From Chromatiaceae bacterium (GTDB lineage Bacteria > Pseudomonadota > Gammaproteobacteria > Chromatiales > Chromatiaceae): 64,000 nucleotides of DNA. How positions within the stretch are numbered: the stretch's first letter is position 1; every line of letters starts with the position of its first letter. The stretch covers positions 930,001-994,000 of the forward strand of contig JADKCI010000002.1 in the NCBI GenBank assembly GCA_016714645.1, read 5' to 3'. The notes below the pieces were generated by a model. That model had not been told where the DNA came from. It saw only the letters and a program-made list of their open reading frames with translations, and searched no databases. A program made the translations under genes and the position numbers. Below, one piece after another: positions 34,555 through 43,664 of this stretch.

Positions 34555-35931
34555 ATGAAAATCGTCATCCTCGGAGCTGGCCAGGTTGGCCGCACGGTCG
34601 CTCATAGCCTCGCCAGCGAGGATAACGACATCACGGTCGTCGATCGCGACCCCCAACTCTTGCAACTCCTGCAGGAGCGTCTCGACCTGCGCACGGTCAC
34701 CGGTTATGCCGCCCACCCGGAGGTACTGATCGAGGCCGGTATCGAGCACGCCGATCTCATCCTGGCCGTCACCAACAGTGACGAGACCAACATGATCGCC
34801 TGCCATCTCGCCTATACCCTGTTTCGCACCCCGACGCGGCTGGCGCGGGTTCGGGACCCCAACTATCTCGCCTACCCCGAACTCTTCTCCGCCAAGGCCA
34901 TCCCGATCGACTATATCGTTAGCCCCGAACGGCTGGTCACCATTTTCATTTTTCACCTCATCGAGCAGCCGGGCTGTTTGCAGATCCTCGACTTTCTGGA
35001 CGGCCGGGCGCAACTGGTAGCAGTGCGGGCGCAATTTGGAAGCCCCATGGTGGGACGGTCACTGCTCGTCCTGCCGAGCCGGGTCCCCGACGCGGAGTGC
35101 CGAGTGGTAGCCATTTTCCGGCGTGGCCAGGTCATCATGCCGGAGGGTGCGACCCGCATCGAGGTCAATGACGAGATCTTCTTCCTGGCCGCCAGCCTCG
35201 ACATTCCCCGCTTCGTCGGCGCCTTCCACCAATCCCAGGCGCCTTATCGCCAGGTCATTATCGCCGGGGGCGGTAATATCGGCACCCAATTGGCGGAGCG
35301 CATCGCGGCGAATCACCAGGTGACCATCATCGAGCGTGATGCAGGACGCTACCACTATCTGGCCGAGACTCTGAAGGAGGGCATCGTCGTCCTGCGCGGC
35401 GACGCTGGCGACGCCGATCTGCTGCAACGACAGGACATCGCCAACACCGACGTCTTCTGCGCCCTGACCAACGACGAAGAGGCCAATATTCTTTCGGCGA
35501 CCCTGGCCAAGCGGCTCGGGGTACGCAAGACCATCGCCATCGTCAACAGCCCCAGCTACGTGGATCTGGTGCAGGACACCACCATCGATATTGCCGTCTC
35601 GCCGGCCCAGGTCACTATCGGCGCCCTGCTCACCCATATTCGCCGTGGCGATGTGGAGGCGGTTTATTCCCTCCGGCGTGGCGCTGCCGAGGCCATTGAG
35701 CTCACCGTCCATGGCGACAGCAAGTCCTCCCGCGTCATTGGCCGCCCCATTGCCAAATTGGCGCTACCCCCCGGGGTCAGCATCGGCGTCATTGCCCGCC
35801 AGAGCCAGATCATCTTCCCTCACCACGATAGCCGCATCGAGCCGGAGGACCGGGTGGTCCTCTTCCTGGCCGACAAACGCCAGATCACTGCCGTGGAGCG
35901 CCTCTTTGATGTCAGCTTTTCCTTCCTGTGA
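34555..35931 (+). CDS. trkA: Trk system potassium transporter subunit TrkA
   Basis: TrkA is the NAD(H)/ATP-binding gate of the Trk system. The 458-residue protein starts MKIVILGAGQVGRTVAHSL and repeats the nucleotide-binding fold at VIIAGGGNIGTQLAERI near residue 236, each half ending in a TrkA_C domain. Full length for a two-unit TrkA. Cotranscribed with trkH and the DUF6394 gene. Confidence 0.95.
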   Translation: MKIVILGAGQVGRTVAHSLASEDNDITVVDRDPQLLQLLQERLDLRTVTGYAAHPEVLIEAGIEHADLILAVTNSDETNMIACHLAYTLFRTPTRLARVRDPNYLAYPELFSAKAIPIDYIVSPERLVTIFIFHLIEQPGCLQILDFLDGRAQLVAVRAQFGSPMVGRSLLVLPSRVPDAECRVVAIFRRGQVIMPEGATRIEVNDEIFFLAASLDIPRFVGAFHQSQAPYRQVIIAGGGNIGTQLAERIAANHQVTIIERDAGRYHYLAETLKEGIVVLRGDAGDADLLQRQDIANTDVFCALTNDEEANILSATLAKRLGVRKTIAIVNSPSYVDLVQDTTIDIAVSPAQVTIGALLTHIRRGDVEAVYSLRRGAAEAIELTVHGDSKSSRVIGRPIAKLALPPGVSIGVIARQSQIIFPHHDSRIEPEDRVVLFLADKRQITAVERLFDVSFSFL

Positions 35932-35940
35932 GCGCCCGCC

Positions 35941-36324
35941 ATGAATCCGGAAAAGGTGGTCTTCGCCTTCTTCATCATTCTGTCCCTGACCCTCAACTTT
36001 AGCTTCTTCATCGGTGAGGTGGACAATCCAGCGCACCACGATGCCTGGCAACTCTTCGCCACCCTGGTAGTGAACGCGATCGCCACCGTGCTCAAGTTTG
36101 GCGACCGCACCCAGATGGGGGCCGTGCTCCTGGCCACCAGCCTGGCGGCCATGCTGCAACTCATCGCCGCCGCCATCGTCTGGACGGGGGCGGCCCATAT
36201 CGCGCAGACCGGGCTGACCCCCGGGGTGACCGCCAGCATCGTCTCCCTAAGCGGTGGCGCCCTGATCGCCAATGTCATTTCGGTGGTCCTGCTGGTCATC
36301 GAGACCCTCATGCTGCGACGCTGA
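35941..36324 (+). CDS. DUF6394 family membrane protein
   Basis: The 127-residue protein has four hydrophobic helices (FAFFIILSLTLNFSFFIGEV, LFATLVVNAIATVLKFG, LAAMLQLIAAAIVW, ALIANVISVVLLVIETL). I associate it with DUF6394, small membrane proteins seen next to trkA. Its function is unknown; position 9 bases after trkA suggests a partner role in potassium uptake. Confidence 0.65.
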   Translation: MNPEKVVFAFFIILSLTLNFSFFIGEVDNPAHHDAWQLFATLVVNAIATVLKFGDRTQMGAVLLATSLAAMLQLIAAAIVWTGAAHIAQTGLTPGVTASIVSLSGGALIANVISVVLLVIETLMLRR

Positions 36325-36464
36325 CGGGTGCCGTTCCCGGCGCCGGGGTAAAGCCCAAGCGGCGCCCCGTGCTTTTGTCCCGATTCCCACCGCCGACCAC
36401 CTTTAGCTGGCCTACTAGCGGCTGTTCCCAGATCTCGCTCCCAGCCAGCCCCGGGCGGCGTTTC

Positions 36465-36473
36465 TGTTAGAAT
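36465..36473 (+). promoter_or_regulatory. Extended -10 promoter element upstream of proA
   Basis: TGTTAGAAT carries the TGn extension before TAGAAT (5 of 6 consensus matches). No convincing -35 was found. It lies 68 bases before the proA start. Confidence 0.4.
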
Positions 36474-36540
36474 CCGCACTCGCTTCAGCCTCCTGGGCTT
36501 GCCAACCCCTCGTACCCCTCAGCCTTACGGGACTTCATCC

Positions 36541-37815
36541 ATGTCCGAGACACAGATCAGCGATGTCGCCGCCTACATGCGGCAGGTCGGCGAGCGGGCC
36601 CGGTCCGCCTCGCGCCTTCTGGCCAGGGCCGAGACGGCCGCCAAGAATGACGCCCTGCTGGCCATCGCCGCGGACCTGGATGCGTGCCGCGCCGATCTCA
36701 TGGCGGCCAACCGGCAAGATCTGGCGGCGGGGGCGGCCCAGGGGCTGGATGCGGCCCTGCTCGATCGCCTGGAGCTGACCCCGGGGCGGATAGACGCCAT
36801 GATCGCGGGGCTGCGGGAGGTCGCGGCCCTGGCGGACCCGGTGGGGGCTATCTCCGATCTCAACTACCGACCTTCCGGGATTCAGGTGGGGCGGATGCGG
36901 GTCCCCCTGGGCGTGGTCGGCATCATCTACGAATCCCGGCCCAATGTGACGGCGGACGCGGCGGCCCTCTGCCTCAAGTCCGGCAACGCCACCGTCCTGA
37001 GGGGCGGTTCCGAGGCCTTTCATTCCAATCAGGCGATTGCCGCCTGCATCCACCGCGGCCTGGCGGCGGCGGGGCTGCCGGAGGACGGGGTCCAGGTGCT
37101 CGCCACCACCGACCGCGCCGCCGTGGGCGCCCTCATCACCCTGCCGGAGTATGTGGACGTCATCATTCCCCGGGGCGGCAAGGGCCTCATCGAGCGCATC
37201 AGCCGCGAGGCGCGGGTGCCGGTCATCAAGCACCTGGATGGCATCTGCCATGTCTATATCGACGACAGGGCCGATCCGGCCAAGGCCCTGCCCATCGTCA
37301 TGAACGCCAAGACCCAGCGCTATGGCACCTGCAATACCCTGGAGACCCTACTGGTCGCCGAGGGCGTCGCGGCGGCCCTGCTACCTGACCTGGCGACGCC
37401 CCTACTGGCCAAGGGTGTCGAACTGCGGGGTTGCCCCCGGACCTGTGGTCTCATCCCCCAGGCCATCCCGGCGACGGAAGAGGACTGGGATACCGAATAC
37501 CTGGCGCCCATCCTGGCGATCCGGGTGGTGGCCGACCTGGACGCGGCCATGGATCACATCGCCCGTCATGGCTCCCAGCACACGGACGCCATTATCACCG
37601 AGGACTACAGCCGGGCCCGGCGATTCCTGCGCGAGGTGGACAGCAGTTCCGTCATGGTCAACGCCTCCACCCGCTTCGCGGATGGCTTCGAGTACGGCCT
37701 GGGCGCCGAGATCGGTATCAGCACCGACAAGTTCCACGCCCGGGGCCCCGTCGGCCTGGAGGGCCTGACATCGGTCAAGTTCATCGTGCTGGGCAACGGC
37801 GAGGTCCGGGCTTGA
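36541..37815 (+). CDS. proA: Glutamate-5-semialdehyde dehydrogenase (gamma-glutamyl phosphate reductase)
   Basis: ProA reduces gamma-glutamyl phosphate with NADPH in proline synthesis. The 424-residue protein shows GVVGIIYESRPNVTADAAALCLKSGN, KHLDGICHVYID, the catalytic Cys in TQRYGTCNTLETLLV, and GLEGLTSVKFIV at the end. ATG 36541 (MSETQISDVAAYM) is preferred over the upstream ATG 36499. First of proA-nadD-rsfS-folA. Confidence 0.95.
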   Translation: MSETQISDVAAYMRQVGERARSASRLLARAETAAKNDALLAIAADLDACRADLMAANRQDLAAGAAQGLDAALLDRLELTPGRIDAMIAGLREVAALADPVGAISDLNYRPSGIQVGRMRVPLGVVGIIYESRPNVTADAAALCLKSGNATVLRGGSEAFHSNQAIAACIHRGLAAAGLPEDGVQVLATTDRAAVGALITLPEYVDVIIPRGGKGLIERISREARVPVIKHLDGICHVYIDDRADPAKALPIVMNAKTQRYGTCNTLETLLVAEGVAAALLPDLATPLLAKGVELRGCPRTCGLIPQAIPATEEDWDTEYLAPILAIRVVADLDAAMDHIARHGSQHTDAIITEDYSRARRFLREVDSSSVMVNASTRFADGFEYGLGAEIGISTDKFHARGPVGLEGLTSVKFIVLGNGEVRA

Positions 37816-37831
37816 TGCGGGCCCAGCCGAC

Positions 37832-38473
37832 ATGATGGGGGTCCTCGGCGGCACCTTCGATCCCGTGCATTTCGGCCATCTGCGGCCGGCACTTGAGGTG
37901 TGTCAGGACCTAGGCCTCCGGGAGGTACGCCTGGTGCCCCTGCGTCAGGCCGTGCATCGCCATCAGCCTCTGGCCAGCCCGGACCAGCGATTGGCCATGC
38001 TGGAATTGGCCGTGGCGGGGGAGCCGGGCTTGGGCATCGACGACCGGGAATTGCGGCGCGTGGGCCCCTCCTATAGCTACGACACCCTGGTCGAACTGCG
38101 CGCGGAACTGGGGGCGGAGGAGGGGATCTGTCTGCTGCTGGGGGCCGACGCCTTCGCCGGCTTTCTCACCTGGCACCGGCCGGATGACATCCTGGGGCTG
38201 GCCCATCTGGTGGTGATGCGGCGCCCCGGCGATGCTCCCGGCGGCCCCGCAACCATGGACGAGGAACTGACCGCCTGGGCCGCTCCGCGTCTTTGCTCCT
38301 CCCCGTCCAGCCTGACCGAGGCGCCAGCCGGGCGCATCTGGTTCCAGGATGTGACCCCGCTCGCCATCTCGGCGACTCAGATTCGCCGCCTGGTGGCCCT
38401 GGGTCTGAGCCCACGCTATTTGCTTCCCGACCCCGTGATCGCCCTTATCGCGGCGGAGTGTCTCTACCGGTGA
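37832..38473 (+). CDS. nadD: Nicotinate-nucleotide adenylyltransferase
   Basis: NadD makes nicotinic acid adenine dinucleotide from NaMN and ATP. The 213-residue nucleotidyltransferase has GGTFDPVHFGHL near residue 6 (HxGH family) and the ISATQIR motif near 180. It starts with two consecutive ATG codons at 37832 and 37835, 16 bases after proA. Confidence 0.94.
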   Translation: MMGVLGGTFDPVHFGHLRPALEVCQDLGLREVRLVPLRQAVHRHQPLASPDQRLAMLELAVAGEPGLGIDDRELRRVGPSYSYDTLVELRAELGAEEGICLLLGADAFAGFLTWHRPDDILGLAHLVVMRRPGDAPGGPATMDEELTAWAAPRLCSSPSSLTEAPAGRIWFQDVTPLAISATQIRRLVALGLSPRYLLPDPVIALIAAECLYR

Positions 38474-38526
38474 CCGGCGTTCCGCAGGTCCACCCTCGAA
38501 AGAATCCCACCACTTAGGAGAATCCC

Positions 38527-38883
38527 TTGGATCTCGATCAACTCAAGCAACTGATACTGGATACCCTGGATGACATGAAGGCCATGGATGTGCAGGTGCT
38601 GGATGTGCGCGGCAAGACCGCCATCACCGATCTGATGATCGTCGCCTCAGGCACCTCCGAGCGGCACGTCAAGGCGATCGCCGAGACCGTTGCCTTTCGC
38701 GCCAAGGAGGCGGGGGAGACGCCCCTGGGGAGCGAGGGGCTGAGCGAGGGCGAATGGGCACTGGTGGATCTCAACATCGTGCTGGTGCACGTCATGCTGC
38801 CCAAGGTGCGCGATTTCTACGCCCTGGAACGTCTCTGGTCCGCCACCGAGGCCACCCGCAAGGCGGCACTGCTCGGCAATTAG
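38527..38883 (+). CDS. rsfS: Ribosome silencing factor RsfS
   Basis: RsfS binds ribosomal protein L14 and blocks subunit joining in stationary phase. The 118-residue protein has DVRGKTAITDLMIVASGTSERHV and GEWALVDLNIVLVHVM, typical of the YbeB/RsfS family. The start is TTG at 38527, with TTAGGAGAATCCC giving a strong ribosome site at correct spacing. Confidence 0.93.
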   Translation: MDLDQLKQLILDTLDDMKAMDVQVLDVRGKTAITDLMIVASGTSERHVKAIAETVAFRAKEAGETPLGSEGLSEGEWALVDLNIVLVHVMLPKVRDFYALERLWSATEATRKAALLGN

Positions 38884-38893
38884 AGGACCTGGC

Positions 38894-39406
38894 ATGATGG
38901 CCAGCGAGTTGCCCCGCATCGCCCTGATTGCCGCCCTTGCCCAGAATTATGTAATCGGCAGGGCCAACCGATTGCCCTGGCACCTGCCGGCGGACCTGGC
39001 CCACTTCAAGCGGCTCACCCTGGACAAGACCCTCATCATGGGCCGCCGCACTTGGGAGTCCCTGCCGGGCCTGCTGCCCCGGCGGCGCCATATCGTCGTG
39101 ACCCGCGACCCGGACTATCAGGCCCCGGGCTGCCTGCTCGCCCCCACGCCGGAGGCGGCGCTGGCGTTGGCGGAGGGCGAACCGGAGGTCATGGTCATCG
39201 GTGGCGAGACCCTGTATCGTGCCCTGCTGCCCCGGGCGGGACGGCTCTATCTGACGCTGGTGGAGACCTGGATCGAAGACGGAGATGCCTTCTTCCCGCC
39301 CTGGGCCGCCGCGGAATGGCGGGAAACACAACGCGAGGACAGGGCCAGGGATGAGGCGAACCCCCTCAACCTCAGCTTTGTCAGCCTGGAACGTGTGAGA
39401 GTCTAA
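38894..39406 (+). CDS. folA: Dihydrofolate reductase
   Basis: DHFR reduces dihydrofolate with NADPH. The 170-residue product has IALIAALAQNYVIGRANRLPWHLPADL (substrate and Met20 loop region), TLIMGRRTWESLP, VIGGETLYRALL and a C-terminal sheet. Here it occupies the position after rsfS where rlmH usually lies. Its stop overlaps the stop of convergent apaH by 4 bases. Confidence 0.94.
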   Translation: MMASELPRIALIAALAQNYVIGRANRLPWHLPADLAHFKRLTLDKTLIMGRRTWESLPGLLPRRRHIVVTRDPDYQAPGCLLAPTPEAALALAEGEPEVMVIGGETLYRALLPRAGRLYLTLVETWIEDGDAFFPPWAAAEWRETQREDRARDEANPLNLSFVSLERVRV

Positions 39407-40236
39407 TCCCGCAGGGCCCCGATGGGGCAATCCAGGGTGATGGGCTCGATATCCTTCTTCTTGCGGATCGGGATGGCCGTGAGCGAACGGCCCCAGAGGC
39501 AGCCGGTATCCAGGGCCCAGATGTTGTCTTTGGCCATGTAGCCGAGGGTTGACCAGTGGCCGATGACGAGGCGGAAGTCGCTGTTCGCCCGCCAGGGGAT
39601 GTCGAACCAGGGGATGTAGGGCTTGGACTGGGTGCCCACCGGGCCCTTTTCCCTGAGCCCCAGGGTGCCATCCGGCAGGCAGTAGCGCATCCTCGTCATG
39701 CAATTGGTAATGAAGCGTAACCGGTCCATGCCCTTCAGCGAGGGTGACCATTTATCCGGCTGGTTCCCATACATGGCATGGAGGAAGTCCCGATAGTCCG
39801 GCCCGCGCAGGACCGTTTCCACCTCCCGGGCACAGGCCAGGGCCTGCAGCAGGTCCCACTGGGGTGCCAGGCCAGCATGAACCATGGCGAAATCCTTGCT
39901 GGCGTCATAGTGCATGAGGGACTGGTGGCGCAACCAGTGCAAAAGATCCTCGCGATCCGGGGCCATCAGCACATCGTGGAGGCTGCTCATGAAGGCGGTC
40001 TTGTCATTACCCGCGCCCAGGGCGAGGAGATGAAGATCGTGGTTGCCCAGCACGATCACGGCGGACTCGCCCAGGCTCCTGACGTAACGCAAGACGCCCA
40101 GGGAATCTGGGCCCCGATTGACGAGATCGCCGACGAGCCAGAGCTGATCCTGACCAGGATTGAATTCAAGCTTGTCGAGAAGCCGGCGGAAGGGGTCGTA
40201 ACAACCCTGGATGTCACCTATGGCGTAAGTGGTCAT
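39403..40236 (-). CDS. apaH: Bis(5'-nucleosyl)-tetraphosphatase (symmetrical) ApaH
   Basis: ApaH hydrolyses Ap4A to two ADP and can decap Np4-capped RNA. The 277-residue metallophosphatase has GDIQGCYD at the start, GDLVNRGPDS and GNHDLHLLA, with HAGLAPQWD later. It is downstream of apaG on the minus strand, the usual apaG-apaH pair. Confidence 0.95.
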   Translation of the reverse strand: MTTYAIGDIQGCYDPFRRLLDKLEFNPGQDQLWLVGDLVNRGPDSLGVLRYVRSLGESAVIVLGNHDLHLLALGAGNDKTAFMSSLHDVLMAPDREDLLHWLRHQSLMHYDASKDFAMVHAGLAPQWDLLQALACAREVETVLRGPDYRDFLHAMYGNQPDKWSPSLKGMDRLRFITNCMTRMRYCLPDGTLGLREKGPVGTQSKPYIPWFDIPWRANSDFRLVIGHWSTLGYMAKDNIWALDTGCLWGRSLTAIPIRKKKDIEPITLDCPIGALRD

Positions 40237-40284
40237 TAGTCCTGTCGGTCATGAAGGGCGGCCGCTGGGGAGCCAGCGGGCCTG

Positions 40285-40674
40285 TCAATGCAGACGCATC
40301 GGCGTGGAAAGGGAAAAGGGCTCGATCGGGGCGGCAAAGCGGGTGCCATCGTCGGCAATCATGCCATAGCTGCCGTGCATGGACCCCAAGGGGGTCTCCA
40401 GCAGGGTCCCGCTGGTGTAGCGGAAACTCTCCCCGGGTTCCAGGTGGGGCTGCTCGCCGACAACACCATCGCCCCGGACCTCCTGAACCCGGCCGTTGGC
40501 ATCGGTGATGACCCAATGGCGGTCGAGGAGGCGGGCCGCCGTCTGGCCGGTATTCCGAAGGGTGATGGTGTAGGCAAAGGCATAACGGTTCTTTTCCGGT
40601 TGGGATTGCTCCAGGATATAGACGCTCTGGGCCCGGACGGAAATGTGGTAGCGAGGGTTTTGATCGGCTGGCAT
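40285..40674 (-). CDS. apaG: ApaG protein (Co2+/Mg2+ efflux-associated)
   Basis: The 129-residue fibronectin-like beta sandwich has PEKNRYAFAYTITLRNTG, ARLLDRHWVITDANGRVQEVRG and the GSMHGSYGM loop near the C-terminus, all typical of ApaG. ATG 40674 (MPADQNPRYHISVRA) was chosen over an upstream start at 40740 because it matches family N-termini. Co-oriented with apaH, 48 bases apart. Confidence 0.93.
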   Translation of the reverse strand: MPADQNPRYHISVRAQSVYILEQSQPEKNRYAFAYTITLRNTGQTAARLLDRHWVITDANGRVQEVRGDGVVGEQPHLEPGESFRYTSGTLLETPLGSMHGSYGMIADDGTRFAAPIEPFSLSTPMRLH

Positions 40675-40929
40675 GGCTAGGAATCCCAAAAACATGGATG
40701 CAGAATAAGGGGCTCGTGCAGGAAATACAATGGCCTTCAAGGCCTGGCTTCCTGGCTGGGGGATGGCGCGGAGCCCTTGAGGATAACGGCAAATGCGTGG
40801 GGCGCGAGGGCCGGAAATGGGGGATAATTGCGCCCCGCTGGTTCGGTCGTCCTGTCCGCCCGTCTGCCTCGTCTCCGCTCCAGCCCCTTGTTTTCAAAAT
40901 ATCCTACCCTGGTTGTCCCCCGCCGCCTA

Positions 40930-41097
40930 ATGAGTCTTAACTCCCGCCGTCGCAAGCGCGACCCCTTGAACATGCTGATTCTGGCCGTCGTGATTGGCAT
41001 GGCCGTGACCCTCTTCTACCAGGTCCAGGTCTATTATGGGGCCGATCGCATCCCCTTTGTCCGGCAGGCGCCGGTCGATCGCGTTTTTGGGGGCTAG
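40930..41097 (+). CDS. Small single-pass membrane protein, unknown
   Basis: A 55-residue protein with a basic N-terminus (MSLNSRRRKRDPLN), one helix (MLILAVVIGMAVTLFYQVQVYY) and a short tail. No family recognised. It lies 37 bases upstream of the oxidoreductase gene, on the same strand. Longer in-frame extension to 40828 is not protein-like. Confidence 0.5.
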   Translation: MSLNSRRRKRDPLNMLILAVVIGMAVTLFYQVQVYYGADRIPFVRQAPVDRVFGG

Positions 41098-41134
41098 GGT
41101 ATGGGCATCACCATCTCTTCCAGAGGGACCCAGC

Positions 41135-42070
41135 ATGGCTGAAAAACTGCGTTTCGCCGTCATTGGCGTCGGTTACCTGGGGCGCTTTCACGCCCTGATC
41201 TATTCCCGCCTGCCCGGTGTGGAGTTGGTGGGCGTCGTTGACACGGATCCAGAACGGGCGCGGGCCGTGGCGGAGGAGGCGGGTTGCGCGGTCTTCAATC
41301 GCCTGGAGGACATCGCCGACCAGGTTGATGCCGTCTCCGTCGTGGTACCGACGACCACCCATCTGGCCGTGGCGGAGCCCCTGCTGCGCCGGGGCATCCA
41401 CATGTTGCTGGAGAAACCCATCGCGGCGACGCGGGAGGACGGCAAGCGCATCGTCGATCTGGCGGATCAAGGCGGGGCCATTCTCCAGATTGGCCACCTG
41501 GAGCGCTTCAACGCCGGCGTCATGGCCCTGGCCGAGCATATCGATCATCCTCGCTTCGTGGAGATCCAGCGCATGGGGGAATTTGTCGAGCGCGCCACGG
41601 ATGTGGACGTGGTCTCGGACCTCATGATCCACGACATCGATATCATCCTGTCCCTCATGGGTTCGGAGTTGCAGTCCGTGTCGGCGGTGGGCACGCCGGT
41701 GCTCACGAATCGTGTCGATATCGCCAATGCCCGCCTGGAATTCGCTAACGGCGCCGTCGCCAACGTGGTAGCGAGCCGGGTCTCGGATCGCAAAACCCGG
41801 CGCATCCGGGTCTTTCAGGAACGCAAATATCTGTCCCTCGACTTCATCGAGCAGACCATCGACATCGCCTATCCCTATCTGGCACCAGGCGCCACGCGGC
41901 CCGAGATCGTCCGCGAGCGTATCCAGGTCGTACCGGTCAAGCCCCTCGATCGCGAGATCGAGGCCTTCGTCGCCTGCGTCCGCGAGCATCGCCGGCCCCT
42001 GGTGGATGGACGGGTAGGCCTTGAGGCCTTGGACGTGGCGCTCAAGGTCAGGGATTGCATGGGGCACTAG
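41135..42070 (+). CDS. Gfo/Idh/MocA family oxidoreductase
   Basis: The 311-residue NAD(P)-dependent enzyme has a Rossmann start FAVIGVGYLGRFHALIY, the D of VVDTDPERA for the adenosine ribose, the family motif LLEKPIA near residue 93, and HLERFNAGV plus MIHDIDIILSLM in the substrate domain. Members act on sugars or on UDP-sugars in envelope polysaccharide synthesis; the substrate here is not predictable. ATG 41135 follows an AGAGGGACC site. Confidence 0.88.
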   Translation: MAEKLRFAVIGVGYLGRFHALIYSRLPGVELVGVVDTDPERARAVAEEAGCAVFNRLEDIADQVDAVSVVVPTTTHLAVAEPLLRRGIHMLLEKPIAATREDGKRIVDLADQGGAILQIGHLERFNAGVMALAEHIDHPRFVEIQRMGEFVERATDVDVVSDLMIHDIDIILSLMGSELQSVSAVGTPVLTNRVDIANARLEFANGAVANVVASRVSDRKTRRIRVFQERKYLSLDFIEQTIDIAYPYLAPGATRPEIVRERIQVVPVKPLDREIEAFVACVREHRRPLVDGRVGLEALDVALKVRDCMGH

Positions 42071-42076
42071 GCCAGG

Positions 42077-42325
42077 CTAGTCCTTTGCGCAGCGATAGAC
42101 TATTTCGATATTGTCCTCATGAGCCTGACGCTTGGTCACTTTAAGCGAATTTTGCCCCATTGACTTGCAATGTTCATTCGCCTTCTTGGCGGCCTCAATG
42201 TAGTTAGCGGCTAGGATTTGCCATTGGTCGGAATCAACCCGCGTCGGGCCACTACCAGTGGCGCAGGCGCTCATGACCAGGCAGATGGTCAGACTCGCGA
42301 ACAGGGCATTATTGGGAATTTGCAT
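42077..42325 (-). CDS. Small putative lipoprotein, divergent member of a local family
   Basis: The 82-residue product starts MQIPNNALFASLTICLVMSACATG, a signal peptide with a weak lipobox (MSAC). The mature part ends in a two-cysteine segment: AKKANEHCKSMGQNSLKVTKRQ and IVYRCAKD. The Cys spacing resembles the three lipoproteins at 43665-44538, so it is probably a divergent paralog. A start further upstream (42415) is possible but lacks a good signal sequence context. Confidence 0.6.
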   Translation of the reverse strand: MQIPNNALFASLTICLVMSACATGSGPTRVDSDQWQILAANYIEAAKKANEHCKSMGQNSLKVTKRQAHEDNIEIVYRCAKD

Positions 42326-42520
42326 GGTGGCACCGGATATTGGCATTTGAGTCAGAGGCGTAAGGGTACCCAATATCCGCCCGAAAAGCGTCAGGAATTG
42401 ACGAAACACCAGCAACGACCGTTAGGAGTTCCTGGAATCGGGAGCTCTTCAGGACAACCCCCTAGGGCATGGATATATCCTGCCAAAATCTAAACTTCAC
42501 TCACTATCGAGGCTAATGAC

Positions 42521-43573
42521 ATGCGCTTCCCATCTGAACTCAATGTTTCTATTGCGGCCCTGGCGGCTATCCTGACCATGCCCGTCAGCGCGAGCGCCGC
42601 CACCGAGACAACGCCGACCAGCCCTGCGGTTGCCACTCCGGCCGTCATGGTTACCCCCCCAATCGCCGTCCCGACGACCAGCGAGGTGGTCGCCACGGTC
42701 AATGGGGTGGCCATTAGCCGCATTGAAGTCGATCAGGCCTTACGGATGCTGCTTGCCCAGAGCCAAGCTCCCGTTCTGGCCGATTTTTAGCAGCAGCGAA
42801 AAGTCCAGGATGCGGCACTCAATCTATTGATAGATGAGGAATTACTATACCAGGCAGCTAAAGGCCTCTCGGTAGCTGACCTGGATAAGCGGGTCGAAGA
42901 GAAGTTCAATGCCGCTCAGACGCGGTTCGGCTCCCCCGCGGCTTTCGAGCAAGCGCTTGGCCAGGCGGGGCTGACCGGCCAGGAGTTTAAGGATCGCCTG
43001 GCCCGTGATCTCCTTATTGCCAACTACATTGACCAAGAGGTCACCGCCAAGATCACCCTCACCACGGAGCAGGCCAAGCAGTTTTATGACGCGAATCCGG
43101 ACAAGTTCAAGCAACCTGAAACCGTCAAGGCGAGCCATATTCTGATCGGCGCCGATGCCAAGGCGACTCCCGAGGAAAAGCAGGCCGCTCAACAAAAGGC
43201 GAATGATCTCCTCGCCAAGATCAAGGGCGGCGCCGATTTTGCCGAACTTGCCAAGGCGGAGTCGACGTGCCCGAGCGCCAAGAAGGGAGGCGAGCTGGGT
43301 AGCTTCGGGCGAGGGCAGATGGTCAAGCCCTTCGAGGAGGTGGCATTTAGCCTCCAGGACGGCGCGGTGAGCGAAGTGGTGGAAACCCCCTTCGGATATC
43401 ACATCATTAAGTCCCAGGGGAAGACCCCGAGTGAAACGGTGCCCTTCGCTCAAGTCGAGGAGAGGATCAAGACCCTGCTGAAGAATGAGGAAGCCAAAAA
43501 GCAGTTGGCGGTAAAAATCGAGGCATTGAAACAGACGGCAAAAATCGAGAAGCCATCTTCCGCCAATCCATAA
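42521..43573 (+). pseudogene. Periplasmic parvulin peptidyl-prolyl isomerase, interrupted by an amber codon
   Basis: The frame starts at ATG 42521 with a signal peptide (...TMPVSASAATE), a Pro/Thr-rich linker, and VVATVNGVAISRIEVDQAL, the SurA/PrsA-like N-domain. TAG at 42788-42790 interrupts it after QAPVLADF, and the same frame continues QQRKVQDAALNLLIDEELL to 43573. The rotamase domain is intact: ETVKASHILIGAD, STCPSAKKGGELGSFGRGQMVKPFEE, ETPFGYHIIK. Total 350 codons. This is a substitution, not a shift. Reinitiation at TTG 42827 would give a protein without signal peptide. A sequencing error, suppression or real inactivation are all possible. Confidence 0.75.
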
Positions 43574-43664
43574 ACAAAATCGGACAGCTTCCGGGTGACG
43601 AGATAGATATTTTTTATATCTCTTCTCGTCAAGCCTGGCACGAAAAGGCCAAGGCCAGACTAGG

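Noticed and set aside
40698..40940. Plus-strand frame between apaG and the small membrane protein
   Set aside because: Composition matches non-coding frames of this GC-rich genome and the overlapping minus-strand frame is equally unconvincing.
42788..42790. Amber codon as a programmed pyrrolysine site
   Set aside because: There is no supporting context such as a pyl system, and the family has no conserved special residue here. Mutation or sequencing error is simpler.
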